A stretch of 64,000 bases of DNA from the NCBI RefSeq assembly GCF_030408915.1, contig NZ_CP047654.1, positions 310,001 to 374,000 on the forward strand, in the 5' to 3' direction. The stretch's first letter is position 1. Each line of letters opens with the position of its first letter. Made by a program: the position numbers and the translations under genes. The notes beneath the pieces are model-generated. The model saw nothing but the letters and a program-made list of their open reading frames with translations, made no database searches and was not told the origin of the DNA. The stretch is from Corynebacterium guangdongense (lineage in GTDB: Bacteria > Actinomycetota > Actinomycetes > Mycobacteriales > Mycobacteriaceae). Positions 33,182 to 44,560 of this stretch are shown one piece after another.

Positions 33182-33431
33182 TGCGCGGGGGCCGAAATGC
33201 CTGCTCCAGGACGTGCCCGCTTGCCGACGTCCACAGCCGGCGGGGGCTTTTCCGTGGGAGTGAGGTTCCGCCGAAAAACCCCCCGGAGTTAGGTGGGTCA
33301 CTCACGAAAGGTGATACCGTCGGCTATAGTTTTGGTAATCCCAAATTTAAGACTGGTGAGCGGCTGTGCGCCGGTGCGTGCCCTCCGGCCGCCTCGGCCC
33401 TCTCCCGGACCGACCCAAGGACGGATGACAC
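33182..33431 (+). promoter_or_regulatory. Intergenic region with probable promoter of the sugar operon
   Basis: No gene seen. TATAGT (33322-33327) is a good -10 box, about 105 bp before the isomerase start. Overlapping it is TTTGG-N5-CCAAA (about 33328-33342), an inverted repeat that could bind a regulator. The segment nearer the operators is G+C-rich and featureless. Confidence 0.45.
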
Positions 33432-34274
33432 ATGTGGACCATTTCCGGATTTGCCGATGAAATCTCCCGCGACCTCGACGAACAGATCGCCCTCCTGAAT
33501 GCGCTGAACATCAGGTTCGTCGAGTTCCGCAGCGCCTGGGGGACCAAGGTTCTCGACCTCTCCGAGGAGCAGCTCGCCACCGCCAAGGCCAAGCTCGACG
33601 AGGCCGGGATCCGGCTCTCCTCCGTCGGCTCCGACCTGGGCAAGATCCAGATCACCGACCCCTTCGAGGGGCACCTGGAGCGCACCCGTCACGGCGTGAA
33701 GGTGGCCAAGTTCTTCGGCGCGAAGTACATCCGCCTGTTCTCCTTCTTCATCCCGGAAGGGGAGGACGCCGACCAGTACCGCGACGAGGTGCTGCGCCGC
33801 ACCCGCGAGATGGTCGCCCTGGCCGAGGCCGGTGGCGTCACCCTCCTGCACGAGAACGAGAAGGGCATCTACGGCGACATTCCGCGCCGCGTCGCCGACC
33901 TCATGTCCTCCGTCGACTCCCCGCACTACCGCGCGATCTTCGATCCGGCCAACTACGTCCAGTCCGGAGCCAAGCCGGTCGACGAGGCCTACCCGCTGGT
34001 CAAGGAGTACGTCGACTACATCCACGTCAAGGACGCCACCACCCCCACCGCCGAACACCCGATCGGCCTGATCACCCCGGCCGGCCAGGGCGACGGCCAG
34101 TTCCAGGAACTCTTCGCCACGCTCAAGGAGGACGGCTTCGACGGCTTCTTCTCCATCGAGCCACACCTCGGCGACTTCGACGAGTTCGGCGGCCTGTGCG
34201 GCCCGGATCTGTGGACCGACGCCCACACCGCGCTGATCGACCTGTTCACCCAGACCGACGTCGAGTGGGCGTAA
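33432..34274 (+). CDS. Sugar phosphate isomerase/epimerase (TIM barrel)
   Basis: A 280-aa AP-endonuclease-2-fold TIM barrel of the IolE/IolI/hydroxypyruvate isomerase type. Metal ligands are likely Glu in LLHENEKG (~residues 137-144), Asp in IFDPANY, His in YIHVKDA (~198-204) and Glu in FSIEPH (~252-257). It isomerises or epimerises a sugar, inosose or keto-sugar. First gene of a four-gene operon with two dehydrogenases and a second isomerase. The gap to the next gene is 4 bp. Confidence 0.85.
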   Translation: MWTISGFADEISRDLDEQIALLNALNIRFVEFRSAWGTKVLDLSEEQLATAKAKLDEAGIRLSSVGSDLGKIQITDPFEGHLERTRHGVKVAKFFGAKYIRLFSFFIPEGEDADQYRDEVLRRTREMVALAEAGGVTLLHENEKGIYGDIPRRVADLMSSVDSPHYRAIFDPANYVQSGAKPVDEAYPLVKEYVDYIHVKDATTPTAEHPIGLITPAGQGDGQFQELFATLKEDGFDGFFSIEPHLGDFDEFGGLCGPDLWTDAHTALIDLFTQTDVEWA

Positions 34275-34278
34275 CCCC

Positions 34279-35310
34279 ATGACCAGAGCAGCCATCGTCG
34301 GATGCGGCGACGTCTCCGTCGTCCATGTTGAAGCGCTCGAAGCACTGTCCGAGCCGCTGGGCATCGAGCTCGTCGCCGTCGCCGACACCGACCCGGCCGC
34401 GGCGCAGAAGCTCGCCGAGCGCGCCGGGGTTCCGGCCTACGCCAGCCTGACCGAACTTCTTGAGCGGGCCCGACCGGACGTCGTCCACATCACCACCCCC
34501 CATGACCGGCACATCGACCTCGCCCTCGAGGCCCTGGCCGCCGGCGTCCACGTCGTGCTGGAGAAGCCGCTGGCCAACGAGATCGCCGAGGCCGAGCGCC
34601 TGATCGAGTGGCTGGACGCGCACCCCGGACACCCGAAGATCGCGGTCTGCTACCAGAACCGCTACAACGCCTCCGCGCAGGCGCTGCGCGGCCTCCTCGA
34701 TTCCGGCGAGCTCGGCGACGTCCACGGCGCCTACGCCTCGGTGGTGTGGACCCGCACCCCCGGCTACTACACCGACAAACCCTGGCGCGGGCAGCAGGTC
34801 CGCTCCGGCGGCGGACTGCTAATGAACCAGGCCATCCACACCCTGGACCTCATTCAGTGGTTCCTCGGCGAGGTCACCGCCGTGCAGGGCCGGGTCAGCA
34901 CCGACAAGTACGGCGACGTCGTCGACGTGGAGGACACCGCGCACGCCTACCTCACCCACGGCACCGGGCCGACCACCACGTTCTACGGCACGCTGACCGC
35001 GCCGCGCCATCGCCCGGTGGAGCTCGAGCTGGAATGCGAGAACGCCCGCGTCATCCTGTGCGACGGGTTGCAGGTGCTGTGGCCCGACGGACGGGTCGAC
35101 ACGTACCCCGAGCGCACCGCCGCCTCCGGGGGGCGCAGCTACTGGGGAGTGAGCCACGAGCTGCTCATCCGCGACTTCTACGAACGCCTCGGGGAGCCGG
35201 AACCCTTCTGGATTTCGCCCCGGGAGGCGATGGCCTCGTTGTCCATCGCGAAATCGATCTACGACTCCTCTGCCCTGGCCATGGCGCCGGGGCGGGGCAC
35301 AACTGCATAA
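34279..35310 (+). CDS. Gfo/Idh/MocA family oxidoreductase (1)
   Basis: A 343-aa NAD(P)-dependent dehydrogenase. The N-terminal Rossmann fold begins AAIVGCGDVSVVH, with HITTPHDRHIDL and the catalytic Lys in VVLEKPLANE (~residues 93-102). The C-terminal alpha/beta domain has GGGLLMNQAIHTLDL (~176-190) with the conserved His. The family oxidises sugars, inositols or amino-sugars. It sits 4 bp after the isomerase gene. It differs clearly in sequence from the second dehydrogenase, so the two probably act on successive or alternative substrates. Confidence 0.88.
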   Translation: MTRAAIVGCGDVSVVHVEALEALSEPLGIELVAVADTDPAAAQKLAERAGVPAYASLTELLERARPDVVHITTPHDRHIDLALEALAAGVHVVLEKPLANEIAEAERLIEWLDAHPGHPKIAVCYQNRYNASAQALRGLLDSGELGDVHGAYASVVWTRTPGYYTDKPWRGQQVRSGGGLLMNQAIHTLDLIQWFLGEVTAVQGRVSTDKYGDVVDVEDTAHAYLTHGTGPTTTFYGTLTAPRHRPVELELECENARVILCDGLQVLWPDGRVDTYPERTAASGGRSYWGVSHELLIRDFYERLGEPEPFWISPREAMASLSIAKSIYDSSALAMAPGRGTTA

Positions 35311-35346
35311 ACACCCCATTCAGCCGTCAACAGCGCAAGGAGCAAC

Positions 35347-36510
35347 ATGAGCGACAAGGTTCGTCTCGGAATCATCGGCCTCGGTGCGGAGGGCACCATG
35401 TACGCGGACTTCCTCAAGGAGGAGCGCGTCGGGAACATGGAGATCGGCGCCATCTGCGACATCCTCCCGGAGAAGAAGACCGCCGCCGAGGAGTACGGCG
35501 TCCCCTTCTACGAGGACTACCAGGAGATGATCACCTCCGGTGACGTCGACGCGATCGTCACCACCGTCCCGCACTATCTCCACCCGGAGATGGGCATCTA
35601 CGCCCTGGACAACGGCGTCCACGCCCTCGTCGAGAAGCCCGTCGGCGTCTACACGAAGCAGGCCACTGAACTCATCGAGTTCGCCAAGTCCACGCCGGAG
35701 CTGAAGTTCGGCGTCTTCTTCAACCAGCGCACCAACCAGCTCTACAAGGACATCAAGGCCATCATGGACTCCGGCGAGCTGGGCAAGCTGCGCCACACCT
35801 CCTGGCTCATCACCAACTGGTGGCGCCCCCAGGGCTACTACAACCAGTCCGACTGGCGCGCCACCTGGGGCGGCGAGGGCGGCGGCGTCCTGGTCAACCA
35901 GGCCCCGCACCAGCTCGACCTGTGGCAGTGGATCTGCGGCGTCCCGGAGTCCGTCTTCGCCAAGGCGCAGTACGGCTTCCGCCGCGACATCGTCGTCGAG
36001 GACGAGGTCAACGCCCTGGTCTCCTTCGCCGACGGCGCCACCGGCACCTTCATCACCGCCACCCATGACATGGTCGGCACCGACCGTCTCGAGATCCTCT
36101 GCGACAAGGGCAAGATCGTCGTCGAGAACTCCAAGGACGTCACCATCTGGCGCCTCCACGAGGACGAGCAGGTGCTGTCCAATGACATGGACATGGACAT
36201 GGTCAAGAAGCTGTTCACCGGCAAGGTCGACCTCAACGACTACATGAGCACCGAGACCAAGAGCTACGAATCCGTCTGGGGCGAGCAGCACTGCGAAGTC
36301 ATGCGCAACTTCGCGGCCGCCGTCCAGGGCGAGGAGGAGCTGCTGGCTCCGGGCGGCGACGGCATCAACGGCGTCCGCCTGGCCAACGGCATCCACCTGT
36401 CCTCCTGGACCGGCCAGGAAGTCTCGCTGAGCGATTTCGACGAGGAGACCTACCTCGCGGAGCTGAACAAGCGCATCCGTGAAGAGGGCAAGTTTGAGGA
36501 GCGTAACTAA
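35347..36510 (+). CDS. Gfo/Idh/MocA family oxidoreductase (2)
   Basis: A 387-aa NAD(P)-dependent dehydrogenase. RLGIIGLGAEGTMYA is the cofactor site, TTVPHYLHPEMGI follows, and ALVEKPVGVYT (~residues 96-106) holds the catalytic Lys. GGGVLVNQAPHQLDLWQWI (~179-197) carries the conserved His. It is about 45 aa longer than its neighbour. AAGGAG lies 6 nt before the ATG. Its stop overlaps the next start by 1 bp (TAATG), so the second isomerase is translationally coupled. Confidence 0.88.
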   Translation: MSDKVRLGIIGLGAEGTMYADFLKEERVGNMEIGAICDILPEKKTAAEEYGVPFYEDYQEMITSGDVDAIVTTVPHYLHPEMGIYALDNGVHALVEKPVGVYTKQATELIEFAKSTPELKFGVFFNQRTNQLYKDIKAIMDSGELGKLRHTSWLITNWWRPQGYYNQSDWRATWGGEGGGVLVNQAPHQLDLWQWICGVPESVFAKAQYGFRRDIVVEDEVNALVSFADGATGTFITATHDMVGTDRLEILCDKGKIVVENSKDVTIWRLHEDEQVLSNDMDMDMVKKLFTGKVDLNDYMSTETKSYESVWGEQHCEVMRNFAAAVQGEEELLAPGGDGINGVRLANGIHLSSWTGQEVSLSDFDEETYLAELNKRIREEGKFEERN

Positions 36511-37361
36511 TGGCTGACATCGGCGTGCAGTTGATGATGCTCAAGGACCAGGTCGCCGCCGACGGCATGTACCCGGTTCTGGAGAAGCTCAAGGACATGA
36601 ACATCGCCTCCGTCGAGGTGTCCCAGATCCCGATGACCGAGGAGAACACGGCCGCCCTCGAGCGCGGCGTCACGGAGTTGGGCATCAAGGTCGGCGCCCT
36701 CTCCGTCGCCCTGGAAGCCGGCGCCCTCAGCGGCGCAGACTCCTTGGAGGCGGACTACGACAAGATCCTCGCCGATTGCCGACGCCTCGACGTCCGCTTC
36801 CTGCGCATCGGCATGATGCCCTTCGAGGCGATGGTCTCCCAGGAAGCCACCGAAGCCTGGGCCGCCAAGGTCGAGCCCTACGCCGCCCGCCTCAAGGAGG
36901 ACGGCGTCACCCTGTGCTACCACAACCACCACGTCGACCTGCACAAGTATGACAACGGCGAGCGGATCTTCGACGTCGTCCGCCGGGTGGCCCCCAACCT
37001 CCACTTCGAGGTCGACCTCCATTGGGTCCAGCGCGGCGGGATGGCCCCGCTGGACATGCTCAAAGCCTATGCGGGCGTGTGCAAGCTCATCCACGTGAAG
37101 GACTATCGCGTGACCTCCCTGCCGCAGGAGGCCATCGACCTGATGACCGCCGGCAAGATCATGGAAGGTTACGAGAAGTTCGTCAACATCATCGAATTCG
37201 CCGAGGTCGGCCAGGGCAACATGAACTGGCCCGATCTGCTGCCCGCCTCCGTCGAGGCCGGCGCCGAGTTCTTCTTCATCGAGCAGGACATGACCTACGG
37301 CCGCGACCCCTACGACTGCATCCGCGACTCCCGCGAGTACCTGACGTCGATCGGCTGGTAA
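36510..37361 (+). CDS. Sugar phosphate isomerase/epimerase (TIM barrel), second copy
   Basis: A 283-aa TIM barrel of the same broad family as the first gene of the operon but with low similarity. It has MMLKDQVAADG near the start, LCYHNHHVDLHKY (~residues 131-143), FEVDLHWVQRGG (~166-177) and LIHVKDYR (~193-200). These are the metal-site segments of IolE-like isomerases. A hairpin terminator follows 20 bp after the stop, closing the operon. Confidence 0.85.
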   Translation: MADIGVQLMMLKDQVAADGMYPVLEKLKDMNIASVEVSQIPMTEENTAALERGVTELGIKVGALSVALEAGALSGADSLEADYDKILADCRRLDVRFLRIGMMPFEAMVSQEATEAWAAKVEPYAARLKEDGVTLCYHNHHVDLHKYDNGERIFDVVRRVAPNLHFEVDLHWVQRGGMAPLDMLKAYAGVCKLIHVKDYRVTSLPQEAIDLMTAGKIMEGYEKFVNIIEFAEVGQGNMNWPDLLPASVEAGAEFFFIEQDMTYGRDPYDCIRDSREYLTSIGW

Positions 37362-37380
37362 TCCCCGGCTGAACCCCTGA

Positions 37381-37412
37381 CGGCCCCGCCTCTTCCCGGA
37401 GAGGCGGGGCCG
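37381..37412 (+). terminator. Terminator of the isomerase/dehydrogenase operon
   Basis: Perfect 13-bp stem (37381-37393 with 37400-37412) and 6-nt loop, followed by TTGT. Confidence 0.85.
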
Positions 37413-37499
37413 TTGTGGTGCCCGGCCACCCCGACGATGCCCGGTCGGCGGCCGCCGGAGCATCGTCGGGGGGCAGGAAACAGGCCCCACGCTCAAGAG

Positions 37500-37536
37500 C
37501 CGGTGGTCCGCTCTTCCCGAGGGAGCGGACCACCGG
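37500..37536 (-). terminator. Terminator of the GPH symporter gene
   Basis: Perfect 14-bp stem (37500-37513 with 37523-37536) and 9-nt loop, 22 bp after the stop of the minus-strand symporter gene. Confidence 0.8.
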
Positions 37537-37557
37537 TTCTGGGCGGTGGGTGGCGTC

Positions 37558-39018
37558 CTAGCGGACTGACTCCGGGACCTCTTCGCCACGGCGGGCGGCG
37601 AGGAGGGCGACGTTCTTCTCGACCAGACCCTTCTTCAGCGGGTACAGGAAGATCAGGGACAGGGCGACGAGGATGCAGCCGACGCCGGGAAGGACGTTGA
37701 CCAGCATGTAGATTCCGTCGATGGCCTCCTGCGGCTGGGCGCCTCCGTCGGCGGCGATCGCGGAGTCGAAGCCGATCCAGCCCAGGGCGACGCCGATCAG
37801 GCCGCCGGCCGCTGCCTGGCCGAGCTTGCGGGCCCAGGAGTAGACCGCGTAGACGGTGCCGTCATCGCGGGTGCCGGTGCGGACTTCCTGGTAGTCGATG
37901 ACGTCGGTGATGAATGCCCAGACCAGGTAGTTGAAGACGCTGATGGCGAACATGGCGACCGCGTAGAAACCGATCCACACCCACGGGTTCTCGATCTTCA
38001 GGAAGTAGGCGACCAGCAGGACGGCGCCGCCGATGAACATGGCGACGGCGGCTGTCTCGGCCTTGCCGAAACGCTTGGCCAGCCACGGGGCCAGCACGAT
38101 CAGGGTCAGCGCGGGCAGCATGCCGGCCAGGGAGGCGGGGGACTGGAGGCGGCCCTCACCGAACCAGGTGAGGAAGACGTAGCCCAGCATTCCCATGAGG
38201 AACATCATCGACAACAGCAGCAGCAGGGCGGCGGCGATGAGGCCGAGCAGGGCACGGTTGGAGAACACGGACTGGAGCATCTTGCCCAGGCCGACGGTTT
38301 CCTTCTGCACCTTCGGGTCTTCCACGATGCGCTCCTCGACGCTGACGTAGAGGATGGCGTAGCAGATGACGGCCAGGACGGAGCAGACGACCGCCGCGAT
38401 GGTCATGCGGGGGCCGGAGAGAATGGAGACGCCGGCCTCGTTGGTGACGTAGACGAACAGGGGCAGAAGCGTGGAAATGGCCAGGTTGGCGAGGGTGCCG
38501 CCGGTGGAGCGCCAGACGGAGAGCTGGGAACGCTCGGTCGGGTCGTTGGAGATGACCGAGGCCATGGAGCCGTAGGGGATGTTGATCGCGGTGTAGCAGA
38601 GGGAGCCCCACAGGAAGTAGGTGGCGATCATCCAGGCCATCTTCGCGCCGTAGCTGTCGAAGTCGGAGACGAAGGACATGTACATCAGGGCGGAGGCGAC
38701 GGCGACGGGGATGGCGATCCACTTCACCCAGCGCTTGAACTTCTGACCGACCTTGTTGTTGGGCAGACGGTCGACCAGGATGCCCATGCCCACGTCCGTG
38801 AAACCGTCGATGACGCGCGCGCCGAGGAGGAGGGCGCCGACGTGAGCGGGCTGGATGCCCACCACGTTGGTGTAGAAGATCATGAAGAAGCTGGACTGCA
38901 GGATGAAGGTGAAGTCGTTGCCGAAGTCACCGAACATGTAGCCGACGCGGTCGCGCATGCCGAATGGCCGCACGCTGCGGGGGGAGGTCGTCGGGGACTC
39001 CGGGCTCTTGATGGACAT
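37558..39018 (-). CDS. GPH-family glycoside/polyol:cation symporter (MelB/YicJ type)
   Basis: A 486-aa membrane protein with 12 helices. The family signature region is visible early: GYMFGDFGNDFTFILQSSFF (~residues 27-46), then ARVIDGFTDVGMGILVDR (~67-84). GSMASVISNDPTERSQL (~139-155) is the loop typical of MelB-like carriers. It imports a glycoside, hexuronide or polyol with a cation. It converges on the isomerase/dehydrogenase operon, and probably supplies its substrate. The 475-bp region upstream holds its promoter. Confidence 0.88.
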   Translation of the reverse strand: MSIKSPESPTTSPRSVRPFGMRDRVGYMFGDFGNDFTFILQSSFFMIFYTNVVGIQPAHVGALLLGARVIDGFTDVGMGILVDRLPNNKVGQKFKRWVKWIAIPVAVASALMYMSFVSDFDSYGAKMAWMIATYFLWGSLCYTAINIPYGSMASVISNDPTERSQLSVWRSTGGTLANLAISTLLPLFVYVTNEAGVSILSGPRMTIAAVVCSVLAVICYAILYVSVEERIVEDPKVQKETVGLGKMLQSVFSNRALLGLIAAALLLLLSMMFLMGMLGYVFLTWFGEGRLQSPASLAGMLPALTLIVLAPWLAKRFGKAETAAVAMFIGGAVLLVAYFLKIENPWVWIGFYAVAMFAISVFNYLVWAFITDVIDYQEVRTGTRDDGTVYAVYSWARKLGQAAAGGLIGVALGWIGFDSAIAADGGAQPQEAIDGIYMLVNVLPGVGCILVALSLIFLYPLKKGLVEKNVALLAARRGEEVPESVR

Positions 39019-39493
39019 GGCGTTTCCTTAGGGTGTGATGGTCGTCTCAAAGGATCGAAAAGTGTGATCTATCACCTAGGTAAAAAATATACGGTATGAC
39101 CTTTGTTGGGAAGGGCTTCCCCAAATCCGGGGGTGGAGAATATCCCGTCTTAAATACGGCGTTGCGCCAGCCACTTATTCCGTTTCCGCGGGTAAATCTG
39201 CTGATCAGGAGGGGTCCCGGGCGGTTCGTGACAATTCCGCCGTCCCGCCGGTATGGGCTGGTGGGCGCTAGGCTGGGCATGAATGTCACCCCACCTTGCA
39301 AAAGTCACACCATTTTGGGTTTCCGTGTCCGGGTGGGGTGGGTCGCCGGCCGGCCGACGAACCCGGCCCTCCCCCGGGCGGTCGCGGTGGCGGGATCGCC
39401 ACCGCTGCGGGCGACGTTCCGTCTCGCTGGCAAACGCCGTAGGATGCTGATGTCTGGTAATCACCGCAGCAATCAAGGAGACATCGCGGCAAC
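39019..39493. promoter_or_regulatory. Divergent promoter region between symporter and the 1378-aa gene
   Basis: No gene seen. Near the symporter, GTGAT-CT-ATCAC (39062-39073) is an inverted repeat and AAAAAATATACGGTATGA an A+T-rich promoter-like tract. GGGAAG-GG-CTTCCC (39110-39123) is a second inverted repeat. On the plus side TAGGAT (39441-39446) may be the -10 box of the large gene. AAGGAG at 39475-39480 is 13 nt from its ATG, an unusually long spacing. Confidence 0.45.
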
Positions 39494-43630
<4,137 letters not shown>

Positions 43631-43633
43631 GGA

Positions 43634-44335
43634 TCAGATGTCCTGGGTGTCGCGGACTAGCACCGAGAAAATCGGCTGGCCGGGTTCCCCATTGCGAACG
43701 TAGGTGGGCTCCTCCGGCATGGGCAGCCACACGTTTCCACTGGCCCATGCCCCGGGGCTCAGCGTGGCGAGGTTGAGGTAGCTGTCGTCCCCGTCGCAGT
43801 CGAGGCAAGGCTCCTCGGTCCGGTCGGCAGCGCCCAGGGGGTCCCGAGCCGCGGCGGTCGACCACCGTTCCTCCCGGAATGGGCCCGGAAAATCCGGGTC
43901 GGCGTCGTCGGGCATGGTCACGAAGAAGTTCAGGACCGCATGGGGTGTCTGGTCCCCGGTGCCGTTCTCGCAGGTCATTAATGACGGAGTCTCCATGAGG
44001 GTGAGGACCATGCACGAGCTGCTGGCCGGGTCGGTGTCCGAGCACGGCACAATCAGGGAATCACCGACCTGCAGGGTTACCGGTGATTCAGGGGTGGCGA
44101 ATTTAAAGGTGCCCTCCTCATGCGGTTCACTCCCCGTGAGAAAATCGACGACGGCGTCCGTGGCGCGGGTCCGCGCGGTGTTGAACTCCAGGGGAGGGGC
44201 CGCCTCGATGACCGCGGTACCGGCCGCGACGACGCCGAGCGCAACGAGCAGCCGGCGGCCCCACGGTTTCCGCGGTTCCGGAGTGATATACGGCTCGTGG
44301 TTCCCGTAGTACGTGGTGGTGGTGTGTTTGCTCAC
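43634..44335 (-). CDS. Membrane-anchored extracytoplasmic protein, unknown function
   Basis: A 233-aa protein with one N-terminal membrane helix (~residues 29-45, LLVALGVVAAGTAVIEA) after a 28-residue cytoplasmic stretch. The outer part is a beta-rich domain with five Cys residues (CSDTD, SSSCMV, MTCENG, CLDCDGD), perhaps disulfide-bonded. The end (SPGAWASGNVWLPMPEEP) resembles DUF4352-type Ig-like domains, where a tryptophan-containing LxPGxWxSGxVWF-type motif is common. It converges on the 1378-aa gene with only 3 bp between stops. No function is assigned. Confidence 0.65.
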   Translation of the reverse strand: MSKHTTTTYYGNHEPYITPEPRKPWGRRLLVALGVVAAGTAVIEAAPPLEFNTARTRATDAVVDFLTGSEPHEEGTFKFATPESPVTLQVGDSLIVPCSDTDPASSSCMVLTLMETPSLMTCENGTGDQTPHAVLNFFVTMPDDADPDFPGPFREERWSTAAARDPLGAADRTEEPCLDCDGDDSYLNLATLSPGAWASGNVWLPMPEEPTYVRNGEPGQPIFSVLVRDTQDI

Positions 44336-44488
44336 TGAAGACCCCCGTCTCGTCAGTTTGGCCGTCTCCGCCAGGTTGAACTCTAGGGGGACTTCGTGTG
44401 TGGCGCAGGGCGGGGGACGCTAACCGCTTACGCGTTCACGGCTTCCGGCGCTTCCGGCCCGGATGCGTAAGCACTTAGCGTTCCGTTT

Positions 44489-44555
44489 GGGCACAACCAC
44501 TGCCAATGAGGCGGAAAACGCTCGTGTGTCGGCGTCATTGGCAATGGTTATGCCC
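44489..44555 (-). terminator. Long imperfect hairpin, probable terminator or 3' RNA structure of the permease gene
   Basis: Two 21-nt arms (44489-44509 and 44535-44555) pair around a 25-nt loop. The two mismatches are C-A on the plus strand but U-G wobbles in the minus-strand RNA, so the minus transcript pairs throughout. It lies 6 bp after the stop of the minus-strand permease gene. Confidence 0.6.
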
Positions 44556-44560
44556 ACGCC

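Noticed and set aside
39062..39073. GlxR (CRP) site before the GPH symporter
   Set aside because: GTGA and TCAC are only 4 nt apart, while GlxR sites have 6, so it is listed only as an inverted repeat.
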